Positions 43,701 through 52,946 of a DNA stretch of 64,000 nt are shown piece after piece. Each line of letters begins with the position of its first letter. The first letter of the stretch is position 1. The DNA is from Gordonia jacobaea. GTDB lineage: Bacteria > Actinomycetota > Actinomycetes > Mycobacteriales > Mycobacteriaceae. The translations under genes were made by a program, and so were the position numbers. The notes under the pieces are model-generated. The model was not told the origin of the DNA. It saw only the letters and a list, made by a program, of their open reading frames with translations, and searched no databases. Where the stretch lies: contig NZ_LDTZ01000014.1 in the NCBI RefSeq assembly GCF_001186365.1, positions 1-64,000 of the forward strand, written 5' to 3'.

Positions 43701-45128
43701 ATGCAGCACGTACATGCCTTTCGCGACGACGCGCTGGGCGAACTCGACGGCGTAGGCGTCGGCGCGGCCATTGCCGCAGGCGAGATCTCGGCGGTCGAAG
43801 CGGTCGACGCCGCGCTCGATCGCATCGACGCGGTGAACGCGACGCTCAACGCTGTCGCCTTCGACGATCGCGAGCGCGCCCGCAAGCGTGCCGTCGATAC
43901 CGATTTCGGTGCGGCGTCGTTCGCGGGAGTGCCCTCGATCGTCAAGAACAACACCGACTTTGCCGGAATCCCGACTCGCAACGGTTCGGCCGCTACTCCC
44001 GATACCCCCGCATCGACCACGGAACCGCTCCTCGAACAGCTCGTCTCGACCGGCGTGAACATCGTCGGCGCGTCGACCTTGCCCGCGTTCGGACTCACCG
44101 CGACAACGGAGTTCGTCGACAGGCCACCCACCCGCAATCCGTGGAACACCGAATTCTCTTGTGGCGCATCGTCGGGAGGGTCGGCTGCACTTGTCGCGGC
44201 AGGCGCGCTTCCGATCGCGCACGCGAACGACGGAGGCGGATCGATCCGCATTCCCGCGGCCGCCTGCGGGCTGGTGGGTTTCAAGCCGAGTCGGGGACGG
44301 CTGTTGCTGACAGCCGAATCCAAGCAGATGCCGATCGATCTGATCGCCAACGGAATCGTGAGCCGCTCGGTGCGCGACACCGCACACTTCCTCGCCGATG
44401 CCGAAAAGTATCGACCTGCAGCCGATCTGACCGCCATCGGTCTCGTGACCGGCGAGGGTCGACGCCGCTTGCGCATCGCGATGATGACCGAACCGATCAC
44501 CGGACAGCTACTCGACCGCGACACCGAGAACGCGGTGGCGGGTGTCGCCGAACTGCTCGAGTCGCTCGGACACGGCGTCGAACATGTGCCGGTCCCCGTC
44601 GACAGGCGATACGTCGACGACTTCACCGAGTACTGGGCGCTGCTGGCATTCTTCATCGACCACTTCGGAAAGCGTTCCTACGGCAGGGGATTCGACCGCT
44701 CGCAGCTCGATGCGTTCACGCGTGGACTGTCGCGGAAGTATCTGCGGCGCATGTGGCACACCCCCGCGACCGTCCGTGCCCTCAAGCGCTCCACGGCGAT
44801 GTTTCGGGAGATGTTCACGCGGTTCGACGTCGTGCTCTCGCCAACCCTTGCGCACACTACTCCGGAGATCGGATTCCTCGATCCCGCAGGCGATTTCGAC
44901 GTTGTCTTCGATCGATTGATGCGCTACGTCTCGTTCACGCCGATCAACAACACCTCCGGTACGCCGGCAGTCAGCCTGCCCCTGGCGCAGTCGTCGGTGG
45001 GAATGCCTGTCGGAGTGCACTTCTGCAGCGATGTCGGCGACGAACGGACGCTGCTTGAGCTGGCATACGAGCTCGAAGCGGCCCAGCCTTTCGCGCGGAT
45101 TCAGGACGCGGGCGCGACTGCTGGTTGA
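43701..45128 (+). CDS. Amidase (Asp-tRNA/Glu-tRNA amidotransferase A-like)
   Basis: A 475-residue amidase-signature enzyme. The Ser-cisSer-Lys triad is visible: Lys82 in SIVKNNTDF, Ser157/158 in SCGASSGGSAA and Ser181 in DGGGSIRIPA. These hydrolyse amides in many substrates; without a GatB/C partner nearby it is a stand-alone amidase rather than GatA. The start ATG at 43701 is the first of the frame after the TetR gene on the same strand. The final region includes the conserved NNTSGTPAVSLPLA. It ends 23 bases before a strong hairpin terminator. Confidence 0.88.
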   Translation: MQHVHAFRDDALGELDGVGVGAAIAAGEISAVEAVDAALDRIDAVNATLNAVAFDDRERARKRAVDTDFGAASFAGVPSIVKNNTDFAGIPTRNGSAATPDTPASTTEPLLEQLVSTGVNIVGASTLPAFGLTATTEFVDRPPTRNPWNTEFSCGASSGGSAALVAAGALPIAHANDGGGSIRIPAAACGLVGFKPSRGRLLLTAESKQMPIDLIANGIVSRSVRDTAHFLADAEKYRPAADLTAIGLVTGEGRRRLRIAMMTEPITGQLLDRDTENAVAGVAELLESLGHGVEHVPVPVDRRYVDDFTEYWALLAFFIDHFGKRSYGRGFDRSQLDAFTRGLSRKYLRRMWHTPATVRALKRSTAMFREMFTRFDVVLSPTLAHTTPEIGFLDPAGDFDVVFDRLMRYVSFTPINNTSGTPAVSLPLAQSSVGMPVGVHFCSDVGDERTLLELAYELEAAQPFARIQDAGATAG

Positions 45129-45150
45129 GCCCGCCCACCGGTTCACAGCA

Positions 45151-45190
45151 CGATGCCGGGCACTCGATCTCGATCGAGCGCCCGGCATCG
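45151..45190. terminator. Strong hairpin between convergent amidase and symporter genes
   Basis: CGATGCCGGGC (45151-45161) pairs perfectly with GCCCGGCATCG (45180-45190). After one mismatch the stem continues with CTCGAT/ATCGAG and a CTCG loop. It lies between two convergent genes (ending 45128 and 45238). No T tract. Confidence 0.65.
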
Positions 45191-45237
45191 TCCGGTCCTA
45201 TGAGGCCGTACTGCTTCGCAACATCGGTTTCGCTACA

Positions 45238-46881
45238 TCAGTGCGCCACAGCCTTTTCGGCACCGATGCCGGTGAGCGAACGCACCTCCATCTCCGCGTT
45301 GCGTTCCGGAGTGCCCCGGTCCTTGGGTGCTGTCAGCGTTCCGACGATCCCGAGTAGGAACGCGACCGGGATTGCTACGATCCCCGGGTTCTCCAGCGGG
45401 AACCACGCGAAATCGGAGCCGGGGAGCATCGACGTCGACTTACCCGACACCGCCGGTGAGAAGATGATGAGGATCAACGTCAGCCCGAGCCCGCCGTAGA
45501 TGCTCCACAGCGCACCGCGGGTGTTGAATCGCTTCCAGTACAGCGAGAACAGGATTGTCGGCAGGTTGGCTGCCGCCGCGATTGCGAACGCGAGGGCCAC
45601 GAGGAAGGCGACGTTCTGACCGTTGGCGAGGATGCCGAGCACGATGCCGAGCACACCGAGAGTCACCGCGGCCATCCGTGATACGCGCACCTGGTCGGCC
45701 TCACTTGCCTTGCCGCGCTTGATGACACTGCCGTAGATGTCGTGCGCGAAGGACGCCGACGCGGTGATGGTCAATCCCGCGACGACGGCGAGGATCGTCG
45801 CGAACGCGACCGCGGAGATCACTCCGAGCAGGATGACGCCACCGAGTTCGAAGGCCAGTAGCGGTGCTGCGGCGTTCTCCTTGCCTGCTGCGGCCATGAT
45901 GCGGTCCGGACCGACAATCGCAGCAGCGCCGTAACCGAGCACGAGCGTGAAGAGGTAGAACGCGCCGATCAGAGCAATTGCCCAGACGACGGAGCGTCGA
46001 GCCTCCTTGGCGGTGGGGACCGTGTAGAAGCGCATCAACACATGCGGGAGCCCCGCGGTGCCGAGCACGAGTGCAACAGCCAACGAGATGAAGTTGATCT
46101 TTGATTCCACCGAGCCGCCGTATTTGGCTCCGGGCGCGAGCACGTCATGCGAGGCGATCTTCTCACTCGACGACCCCGAAATGGCATGCTGCGCAGAGCC
46201 GAGGATCTCCGAGAAGTTCATCCCGAACTTGCCGAGCACCATGAGGGTCATGATGGCCGCGCCCGCAATCAGCAGGACGGCCTTGATGATCTGCACCCAC
46301 GTGGTTCCCTTCATTCCGCCGACGAGCACGTAGACGATCATCAGTGCGCCGACCACGGCGATCACGATCGACTGGCCGGTGCGCGATTCGACGTCGAGGA
46401 GGAGGGCAACGAGACCTCCGGCGCCCGCCATCTGCGCCAGCAGATAGAACAGGGAGACGACCAGCGTCGAGATCGCGGCGGCGAGACGGACGGGGCGTTG
46501 CCTCAATCGGAAGCTGAGCACATCTGCCATGGTGAACTTCCCTGTGTTGCGCAGTAATTCGGCAACGAGGAGAAGCGCGACCAGCCATGCGACGAGGAAT
46601 CCAATGGAGTACAGGAAGCCGTCGTAACCGTAGACGGCGATGGCACCCGCGATGCCGAGGAAGCTCGCCGCAGAGAGGTAGTCACCCGCGATCGCAATTC
46701 CGTTCTGCGGGCCGGAGAATGCTCGGCCACCGGTGAAATAATCTGCGGCAGTCGAGTTGTTTCGGCTCGCGCGGATCACCACGAACATGGTGATCGCCAC
46801 GAACGCGGCGAAGATCGCGATGTTGGCGACGGGGTTCCCGACCGTTCCGGCGGCGAGATGCACTGTGGCTGAGGAGTTCAT
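45238..46881 (-). CDS. Sodium:solute symporter, cation-acetate (ActP) type
   Basis: A 547-residue sodium:solute symporter with 13-14 membrane spans. Segments AIAGDYLSAASFLGIAGAIA, VYVLVGGMKGTTWVQIIKAVLL and PHVLMRFYTVPTAKEARRSVVWA match ActP-like acetate/pyruvate carriers. It overlaps by four bases the preceding DUF485 gene, the classic yjcH-actP arrangement. Probably takes up short monocarboxylates with Na+. Another symporter gene lies upstream (47492-49240). Regulation by the nearby LytTR system is possible but not shown. Confidence 0.9.
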   Translation of the reverse strand: MNSSATVHLAAGTVGNPVANIAIFAAFVAITMFVVIRASRNNSTAADYFTGGRAFSGPQNGIAIAGDYLSAASFLGIAGAIAVYGYDGFLYSIGFLVAWLVALLLVAELLRNTGKFTMADVLSFRLRQRPVRLAAAISTLVVSLFYLLAQMAGAGGLVALLLDVESRTGQSIVIAVVGALMIVYVLVGGMKGTTWVQIIKAVLLIAGAAIMTLMVLGKFGMNFSEILGSAQHAISGSSSEKIASHDVLAPGAKYGGSVESKINFISLAVALVLGTAGLPHVLMRFYTVPTAKEARRSVVWAIALIGAFYLFTLVLGYGAAAIVGPDRIMAAAGKENAAAPLLAFELGGVILLGVISAVAFATILAVVAGLTITASASFAHDIYGSVIKRGKASEADQVRVSRMAAVTLGVLGIVLGILANGQNVAFLVALAFAIAAAANLPTILFSLYWKRFNTRGALWSIYGGLGLTLILIIFSPAVSGKSTSMLPGSDFAWFPLENPGIVAIPVAFLLGIVGTLTAPKDRGTPERNAEMEVRSLTGIGAEKAVAH

Positions 46882-47303
46882 CGAGTCGCCCCCTCATCGG
46901 TGCCCTGTGTGGCGTTGGAGCTCTGTGTGGCATCGGCGCCCTGGCCGGTGGCCGCGCACTCCGTGTCCATTTCCTCGCGGAGAGCGGCCGCCCTGGGGTC
47001 GAGCTCACGATTGGCAAACCGCACGTAGGCCCCGGTGATGACGAAGGTCGAGACGAACTGCAGCAGACCCAGAATCAGCCCGACGTTGATGTTGCCCCAG
47101 ACCGGCGTGGCCATGAAGTCGTGCGCGAAGGCGCCGAGGGCCACGTAGAGGCCGTACCAGATGAGAAAGAACGCAGTCATCGGAAAGACGAACCGGCGCA
47201 ACGTCGTACGAAGATCCTGAAACTGGTCACTGCGCTGCATGTCGATGAACTGTTGTCCCGTCGGCGCGGAATGCGCTTCGGGTACGTGCTCTGTGGTTGA
47301 CAC
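46878..47303 (-). CDS. DUF485 (YjcH-like) membrane protein partner of the ActP symporter
   Basis: A 141-residue protein with two spans (TTLRRFVFPMTAFFLIWYGLY then NINVGLILGLLQFVSTFVIT) and the DUF485 core. YjcH-type proteins are co-encoded with ActP in many bacteria and are thought to aid the symporter. The start at 47303 (GTG) is preceded by GGAGG, unlike the upstream extension to 47366. The C-terminal tail is repeated Gln/Thr/Ser-rich. Overlap with the symporter gene gives translational coupling. Confidence 0.87.
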   Translation of the reverse strand: MSTTEHVPEAHSAPTGQQFIDMQRSDQFQDLRTTLRRFVFPMTAFFLIWYGLYVALGAFAHDFMATPVWGNINVGLILGLLQFVSTFVITGAYVRFANRELDPRAAALREEMDTECAATGQGADATQSSNATQGTDEGATR

Positions 47304-47491
47304 CGTGCCTCCGAAAGAACTCGTGTGATGTGGATACCCGTCAACTCTCGAAGAGACGGAGATCACTCACAAGAGGTGTCGCAGGTCACACGATGAAGCC
47401 CGCGAATCGTGCGCCGAGCGGTCGTTGCGCGCCGACGAACGGTTGGCCTCTGGGCGTCATCACATGCTCGTACAACCTTGTCGCTGCGGCG

Positions 47492-49240
47492 TCATGGCTC
47501 CTCTGGCACCCGTTCGACGCTCAGGCCGAGCCGTTCCGGCACATGCATCCGCGCGAAGATCTGCGACACATCGGCGACCCTGTGGCGTTGGGTCATCGCG
47601 CTCACGCAGATCATGGTCACGAAGGCGAGTGGAACGGTGACAGCGGCTGGGTAGCCGATGATCGCCGACGGCCAGCCGTTGCCGACCTCGTCGTCCACGA
47701 CGTCCGCGATCGCCAGTGACGTCGCGATACCCGACGACAGCCCGCCAACGGCAAGGCCGGCGATGGCGCCCGCGGGCGTCAACCCGCGCCACCAGATTCC
47801 GAGTACGAGAAGCGGACACAGCGTCGACGCGGCGATGGCGAAGACGAACCCGACTGTCCGCGACAGTTCGAGATCTGACGCGGCGAACGAGATGACGATC
47901 GCGAGTGCACCACCGATCGCGGCTGCCAGTCGAAAGTCGCGGACCCGACCCGGCAGCACGTCGGTCGACAGGGCCCCTGCAACGCTGATGAGCAGACCGG
48001 ACGACGTAGCGAGGAACGCCGCGATGGCGCCCGCCGCGACCAGCGCGGCGAACAGTTCGCCGAGAATGCCTCCGACCGCTGCGCTCGGGAGCAACAGCAC
48101 CGCGGCGTCGGCGGTTCCGGTGATGAGGAGTTGGGGGACGTACACCCGGGCAAGCACGCCGAGGAGCAGGGGGAAGAGGTAGAACACGGCGAGCAGGACG
48201 ATGACGGTCACCGCGGTTCGACGCGCCGAGCGTCCATCCGGATTGGTGTAGAAGCGCACCAGCACGTGCGGCAGCCCCATCACTCCGAGGAATGTCGCGA
48301 CGATCAGCGAGAAGACGGCGAAAAGTGCGTGCGGGCCACCGAATCCGCCGCCGGACGCGAGCCATCTCTGGCCTGTCGACGGTGCGCCCGCCACAACGGG
48401 CGTCGCTGCTCCCGCGCGCAGGTGGATCGTGCTCCCCGCCGCAACGGTGTGTTCACCCGCCGACGCGAACGGTGCGTCGTTGACGGGCTGGCCGTCGATG
48501 ACGCCTGTCACCTCAACACCGTCGGTTTCCGGTACTGCCACAACCACATCCGTGGTGACGTCGACCGTCGTCGCTTCGGACACTCGAGGGGGTGCGGGTT
48601 CGCCCAGTGCGGGCCGATCGGCGAAGAACACCACGAGAAGCGCAATCGTCGGAATTCCGATGGCCGTCAGCTTGAGCCAGTACTGAAACGCCTGGACGAA
48701 GGTGATCGACCGCATGCCGCCGCCCACCACGTTCACGACGACGATCGCTCCGACGAGAACCACCCCCACCCACACGGGTGCGCCGAGCAGGATGTTCAAA
48801 GTCAGTCCCGCGCCTTGGAGCTGGGGAATCAGATACATCAGGCAGACCACGACGACGACAACCATCGCGGTCTGGCGTGCCGCTCGCGAACCGAGTCTGA
48901 ACTCCGCGAAATCGGGCACCGTGTACGCACCGGATCGGCGCAGCGGTGCCGCAACGAACATCAACAGGCCGAGGTATCCCGCGGTGAAGCCGACCGGGTA
49001 CCACAGCGCATCGGCGCCGTACTTGGCGACCAACCCCGCCGCTCCGAGAAACGATGCCGCAGAAAGGTATTCGCCTGAGATCGCCGTTGCGTTGCGCCGC
49101 GAACTGACCGCGCGCGAGGCGACAAGGAAGTCGGAGGTCGTGCGCGACCTCCTGCCACCGTAGACGCCGACCGCCACCGTCGCGAGCGCAGCGAGGAGCA
49201 GCGCCGCCGCGGTGACGATGCGAATGCCGTAGTCGGTCAT
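47492..49240 (-). CDS. Sodium:solute symporter with extracellular insert
   Basis: A 582-residue sodium:solute symporter. Membrane segments GEYLSAASFLGAAGLVAKYG and VVNVVGGGMRSITFVQAFQYW and the PHVLVRFYTNPDGRSARR loop match the family. An insert of about 90 residues (around residues 215-305, VTTDVVVAVPETDGVEVTGV) is hydrophilic and likely faces outside; it resembles a small beta-domain. The start overlaps the stop of the 150-residue membrane protein (four bases), which follows the response regulator and kinase. The carried solute is probably a monocarboxylate such as pyruvate; not proven. Confidence 0.85.
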   Translation of the reverse strand: MTDYGIRIVTAAALLLAALATVAVGVYGGRRSRTTSDFLVASRAVSSRRNATAISGEYLSAASFLGAAGLVAKYGADALWYPVGFTAGYLGLLMFVAAPLRRSGAYTVPDFAEFRLGSRAARQTAMVVVVVVCLMYLIPQLQGAGLTLNILLGAPVWVGVVLVGAIVVVNVVGGGMRSITFVQAFQYWLKLTAIGIPTIALLVVFFADRPALGEPAPPRVSEATTVDVTTDVVVAVPETDGVEVTGVIDGQPVNDAPFASAGEHTVAAGSTIHLRAGAATPVVAGAPSTGQRWLASGGGFGGPHALFAVFSLIVATFLGVMGLPHVLVRFYTNPDGRSARRTAVTVIVLLAVFYLFPLLLGVLARVYVPQLLITGTADAAVLLLPSAAVGGILGELFAALVAAGAIAAFLATSSGLLISVAGALSTDVLPGRVRDFRLAAAIGGALAIVISFAASDLELSRTVGFVFAIAASTLCPLLVLGIWWRGLTPAGAIAGLAVGGLSSGIATSLAIADVVDDEVGNGWPSAIIGYPAAVTVPLAFVTMICVSAMTQRHRVADVSQIFARMHVPERLGLSVERVPEEP

Positions 49241-49689
49241 GGGCTCTGGCCATCCTCGACGCCCGCGTCGGTCACATTCTCGACGCCAGCGTCGGTCACA
49301 TCTTCGACGCCCGCGTCGGTGTCCTCCTCGATGAGTCCGAGGAAGTCGTCCTCAGCCTGCTCGGCGATCCGCACGTACACCCGGCCGACCAGGTAGAGCA
49401 GGGGATAGATCAGCACGCCGAGAACCAGCCAGTTCAGCCGGATGCCGGCAATCGTAGCCTCGCCCAATGTGGGAAACACGGTGCCCAGCAACGGAATGGA
49501 GGCAATCAGCAGAGCCGTCGTGACGCCGAGCCGAAGCGCCAGACCGAGCTGGGCGCGCATCAGGCCCCGCACCAAAGCGTCGCCGACCTCGGTCTGCTCT
49601 CGCACCTCGACGCGCGTGCGGACTCGCCGTGCACCCCGTCTCTGTGCGAGTACCACGCGCTCACGGCGAGGAGTCGACGGCTCGCTCAT
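49237..49689 (-). CDS. Small two-TM protein with repeated acidic C-terminus
   Basis: A 150-residue protein with an N-terminal Arg-rich region (REQTEVGDALVRGLMRAQ), two spans (LGVTTALLIASIPLLGTVFP and NWLVLGVLIYPLLYLVGRVYVR), and a tail of three 8-residue repeats (TDAGVEDV, TDAGVENV, TDAGVEDG) encoded by a 24-bp repeat. It is coupled by four-base overlaps to the response regulator upstream and the symporter downstream. Such small two-span proteins (DUF485-like) often accompany symporters, so it probably is the YjcH-like partner of this transporter; the family match is not certain. Confidence 0.75.
   Translation of the reverse strand: MSEPSTPRRERVVLAQRRGARRVRTRVEVREQTEVGDALVRGLMRAQLGLALRLGVTTALLIASIPLLGTVFPTLGEATIAGIRLNWLVLGVLIYPLLYLVGRVYVRIAEQAEDDFLGLIEEDTDAGVEDVTDAGVENVTDAGVEDGQSP
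49253..49325 (-). repeat. 24-bp coding repeats giving TDAGVE units
   Basis: CGACGCCCGCGTCGGTCACATTCT-like units at 49257, 49281 and 49305 encode the repeated TDAGVE tail of the 150-residue membrane protein. Period 24 bp, in frame. Confidence 0.8.
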
Positions 49690-50465
49690 GTGTCGTCGCC
49701 GGACGGCGTCCGGTAGGCGCGCAGTGGATCGTGGACGAGGCGCTCCTTCAACTCCCGGGATTGACGTCGACTCACCGGCAGTTCCACCGCGGGCGACGTG
49801 CCGTTTGCCCGTACACAGACGAGGGTCTGGGACCCGCTGGTGCGCATTCCGCTGACCATCGGCAGATACACCAGGTACGAACGGTGCACGCGGCTGAATC
49901 CGTGCTCCCGCCAACGGGATTCGAGCGTAGAAAGCGGTATGCGCACCAGGTGCGCGCCCGAGTCCGAATGCAGCCGGGCGTAGTCGCCGACGGCCTCGAC
50001 CCAGGAGATCGAATCACGCCTCACCAACGACGTCACCCCAGACAGCTCCACGGGGATCACATCGTCGCCGACGTCCTGACGTGAATCTCCACCGGCCGCA
50101 GACCGGGCGGCAACCGCACGTTCGACGGCCTGCCCGAGCCGATCCTCGCGCAGCGGCTTCAACAGATAGTCGACGGCGCCGACGTCGAACGCATCCACCG
50201 CACGATCCTCGTGTGCGGTGACGAACACGATCGACGGCGGATCGGAGTAGTTGCCGAGCACACGGGCCAGTTCGATTCCGGAGAGCCCAGGCATATTGAT
50301 GTCGAGAAAGATCGCCTCCACCGAGTTCTCGGCGAGTTCGCGAAGGGCGGCGGTGGCGTCACCCGCGCGGATCACCTCGCCGACGTCGGATCGCCGTTCG
50401 AGCAGGTACACCAGCTCGTCGAGCGCCGGAGGTTCGTCGTCGACGGCAAGAACGGTCAGGGTCAT
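49686..50465 (-). CDS. LytTR-family response regulator
   Basis: A 259-residue response regulator. The receiver domain (residues 1-125) has the acidic pair VDDE, phosphoacceptor Asp55 in FLDINMPG and the YLLKPL lysine. The DNA-binding LytTR domain (about 145-245) includes SISWVEAVGDYARLHSDSG, then SRVHRSYLVYLP, the conserved DNA-contacting stretch. The stop overlaps the downstream gene's ATG and its start overlaps the kinase stop, so it is fully coupled. LytTR systems commonly control transporters for pyruvate and other monocarboxylates. Confidence 0.92.
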   Translation of the reverse strand: MTLTVLAVDDEPPALDELVYLLERRSDVGEVIRAGDATAALRELAENSVEAIFLDINMPGLSGIELARVLGNYSDPPSIVFVTAHEDRAVDAFDVGAVDYLLKPLREDRLGQAVERAVAARSAAGGDSRQDVGDDVIPVELSGVTSLVRRDSISWVEAVGDYARLHSDSGAHLVRIPLSTLESRWREHGFSRVHRSYLVYLPMVSGMRTSGSQTLVCVRANGTSPAVELPVSRRQSRELKERLVHDPLRAYRTPSGDDT

Positions 50466-51739
50466 CGCGGGTTCGCCTCCTGCGTCGGCGTTGCTGGGTG
50501 CGTCGGCGCTGCTGGGTGCGTAGGCGACTGCTCCACACGCACACCTGCGCGAAACTTCGGCACCCGCATGGTGACCTTCGTGCCGGCACCCACACCTGTC
50601 TCGACCACTAGACCGTAGTTGTTGCCGAACGCGGCCCGCAGGCGATGGTCGACGTTGGTCAGCCCCACCCGTGCGCCCGACGTCTCCTCCGTGGGTTCGG
50701 TCGACGTCGCGTCGAGTGCGTCGATGTCTCCGGAGCGCAGCAACTCCGGGTCCATCCCCACACCGTCGTCCTCGACGGCGATGACGCAGTCGGTGCCCTC
50801 GTCGCGCGCGGTGATCGAGATCGTTCCGCCGCCCCGCGCCGCGACGCCGTGCCGCACCGCGTTCTCCACCAGTGGTTGGAGGGCGAGGAAGGGAAGCACC
50901 ACTCCGAGCACCTCCGGGGCGACCTGCAGCCGCACGTCGAGCGCTGAGCCGAATCGGGCACGCTCGAGCGTGAGATAGCGGTCGATGTTGCGCAGTTCGT
51001 CGGCCAGCACCGTGTACTCGCCCGCGGCGCGGAAGGAATAGCGGGTGAAGTCGGCGAAGTCGAGGATGAGCTCGCGTGCGCGGTCCGGATCGGTGCGTAC
51101 GAACGACGCGATGGTGCTCAACGCGTTGTAGATGAAATGCGGACTGATCTGTGCGCGTAGAGCGAGAACCTCGGCGCGGTCGAGACGAGCTCGGGACGCG
51201 TCGAGGTCGGCCAGTTCGAGCTGGCTGGACGCGTAGCGCGCGACCTCCGAGATCGCGCTCAGCATGCCCGGGCCCGGCAGCCGGACAGAGGCGACGACGA
51301 GTACACCGACCGCGACGTCGTCCACCACGAGCGGCTGGGCGATGAGAGCGCGTATCCGCGCGTCGACTCCGACAGGATCGCGGAGCAACACGTGTCGCAG
51401 TTCTTCACCCGCGGTCGCGGCGATGTCGTCGGCCCGGCCCAGCAGTCGTTCGTCCCACGTATGTGGCTCGTCGTGGGCCAGCCGTGTGCCGTCCGCGTCG
51501 TACAGGGCAATCGCATCGGTGGCGGTGAGGGTTCGCAGCGGGGCGAGCGCCTGCTGTGCCGATTCGGTTGTCAGACCCCGCCGCAACGGACGAGCGGCCC
51601 TCGACGCTGTGTTCAGCGTGGAGTGCACGGCGCGTTCGGTGGGTGTCGCCACGACGCGGCGCGTTCGGAGCAGCACCGCGATCATCGCGACGGCGGCAAT
51701 GATGAGCACCGCGATCAGTACGGCCACACCGTCGGACAT
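50462..51739 (-). CDS. Sensor histidine kinase of the LytS/YpdA (His_kinase) class
   Basis: A 425-residue kinase with one N-terminal membrane span (residues 5-24), a GAF-like middle region (about 60-165) and the His_kinase domain with QISPHFIYNALSTI (His201). The ATP lid includes LQPLVENAVRHGVA and VGLTNVDHRLRAAFG. It is the first gene of the cluster, coupled to the LytTR regulator by overlap. The input domain is not the multi-span LytS type, so the signal, perhaps cytosolic metabolite binding through the GAF-like region, is unknown. Confidence 0.9.
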   Translation of the reverse strand: MSDGVAVLIAVLIIAAVAMIAVLLRTRRVVATPTERAVHSTLNTASRAARPLRRGLTTESAQQALAPLRTLTATDAIALYDADGTRLAHDEPHTWDERLLGRADDIAATAGEELRHVLLRDPVGVDARIRALIAQPLVVDDVAVGVLVVASVRLPGPGMLSAISEVARYASSQLELADLDASRARLDRAEVLALRAQISPHFIYNALSTIASFVRTDPDRARELILDFADFTRYSFRAAGEYTVLADELRNIDRYLTLERARFGSALDVRLQVAPEVLGVVLPFLALQPLVENAVRHGVAARGGGTISITARDEGTDCVIAVEDDGVGMDPELLRSGDIDALDATSTEPTEETSGARVGLTNVDHRLRAAFGNNYGLVVETGVGAGTKVTMRVPKFRAGVRVEQSPTHPAAPTHPATPTQEANPR

Positions 51740-51910
51740 CAGACGTCGGCCTCAACGTCGGCGTCGGTGGGGGCAGCACTTGTCATGCGACCATTCTTGC
51801 GAGCACGCGAGCGATGTGTGGCCGAAACGGGCGTCTGTGTCGAGGGAGTACGTCGGACTTCGTGGCAAGGCGAGTGATCCGAGAGTCAACCAGGCGCGAG
51901 AGGAGTCGCG

Positions 51911-52828
51911 ATGACACCGCTGTGGGACCAGCACGCGTGTCTGCCGCTGCAACCCGACGCCGACGTCGGCTACCTGACCAGGTTCTCGCGGCCGGGCCCG
52001 ACGTATGTCTCGGTGAACGTCGGCTACGCGCCGCAGACCCATGCCGACTCGACAAACCTGTTGGCGCACTTTCGTTCTGCCATCTCGCGCCGCAGTGACC
52101 TGACGGTTGTCGCATCGCTCGACGAGATCGACGCCGCAGGTGAACGCGGGCAGATCGCCGTCGGCTTCGATCTCGACAACGTCCACCGCTTCGTCGAACT
52201 CGGCGTGCGCACCATGCTGCCCACCTACAACCACGCCAACGCCGCGGGTTGCGGTTGTCTGGACGCCACGGACACCGGACTCACCGCGTGGGGGCGGCGA
52301 CTGGTGGCCGAAATGAACTCTGCCGGAATGGTTCCCGACGGTTCGCACTGCAGTGTCCGTACCGGCCTCGACCTGTGCGAGGTGTCGACCAAGCCGGTGA
52401 TCTACAGCCACTCGTGCATGCGCGCGGTCTGGGACCATCCGCGCAACATCACCGACGATCAGGCACGCGAATGTGCCCGCACCGGTGGTGTCGTCGGTAT
52501 CACCGGCGTCGGAATCTTCCTCGGCCCCAATACGCCGACCCTCGAAGCGATGACCCGACACCTCGAGTACGCCGTCGACCTCGTCGGCATCGACCACGTC
52601 GGTGTCAGCACCGACCATTCATTCGACGCCGCCGACTTCCTCGCGGAGATCCGCGACCACCCCGACTCCTTCGACGACTCGTACACCCGTTGGGGCCCGA
52701 TCCAGTGGATGGCTCCCGAGGTGTTCATCACCCTGGGGGCGCATCTCTCGCGGCGGGGCTGGGGCGACTCCGACATCGCAGCAGTGCTCGGCGGCAACTT
52801 TCGACGGGTGGCGGCGGCAAGCTGGTGA
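51911..52828 (+). CDS. M19-family dipeptidase-like protein with altered metal ligands
   Basis: A 305-residue protein of the M19 membrane-dipeptidase family. Conserved blocks SHSCMRAVWDHPRNITDDQAR and GIDHVGVSTDHSFD contain the His-His and Asp ligands. The N-terminal metal motif, usually HxD, reads WDQHACLPL here, and the bridging Glu segment reads VGFDLDNV, so ligand Asp and Glu appear changed. The metal site may therefore bind one metal or have another activity. The start ATG at 51911 has AGGAG upstream. It faces the divergent kinase gene across about 170 bases with no obvious site. Confidence 0.8.
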   Translation: MTPLWDQHACLPLQPDADVGYLTRFSRPGPTYVSVNVGYAPQTHADSTNLLAHFRSAISRRSDLTVVASLDEIDAAGERGQIAVGFDLDNVHRFVELGVRTMLPTYNHANAAGCGCLDATDTGLTAWGRRLVAEMNSAGMVPDGSHCSVRTGLDLCEVSTKPVIYSHSCMRAVWDHPRNITDDQARECARTGGVVGITGVGIFLGPNTPTLEAMTRHLEYAVDLVGIDHVGVSTDHSFDAADFLAEIRDHPDSFDDSYTRWGPIQWMAPEVFITLGAHLSRRGWGDSDIAAVLGGNFRRVAAASW

Positions 52829-52835
52829 GCCGCCG

Positions 52836-52913
52836 AGCGCCCGAGACCGTCGACTGGGCGCTCCAAACCGTCGACTGGGCGCTCCAAACCGTCGACCGTG
52901 CGCCGCCGCAGCC
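52836..52913. repeat. Second locus of the GTCGACTGGGCGCT repeat family
   Basis: Straight after the M19 stop codon, a 7-bp hairpin (AGCGCCC 52836-52842 / GGGCGCT) begins three 21-bp direct copies of CCAAACCGTCGACTGGGCGCT (starting about 52847, 52864, 52885), the last truncated/variant (GTCGACCGTGCGCC). The core GTCGACTGGGCGCT is identical to the inverted copies at 33935-34010. Here there is no inverted partner array. Located between two genes in the same direction. Confidence 0.88.
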
Positions 52914-52946
52914 TCCCGACCGATCGCTCGGTCTTGACCTTCCCTT

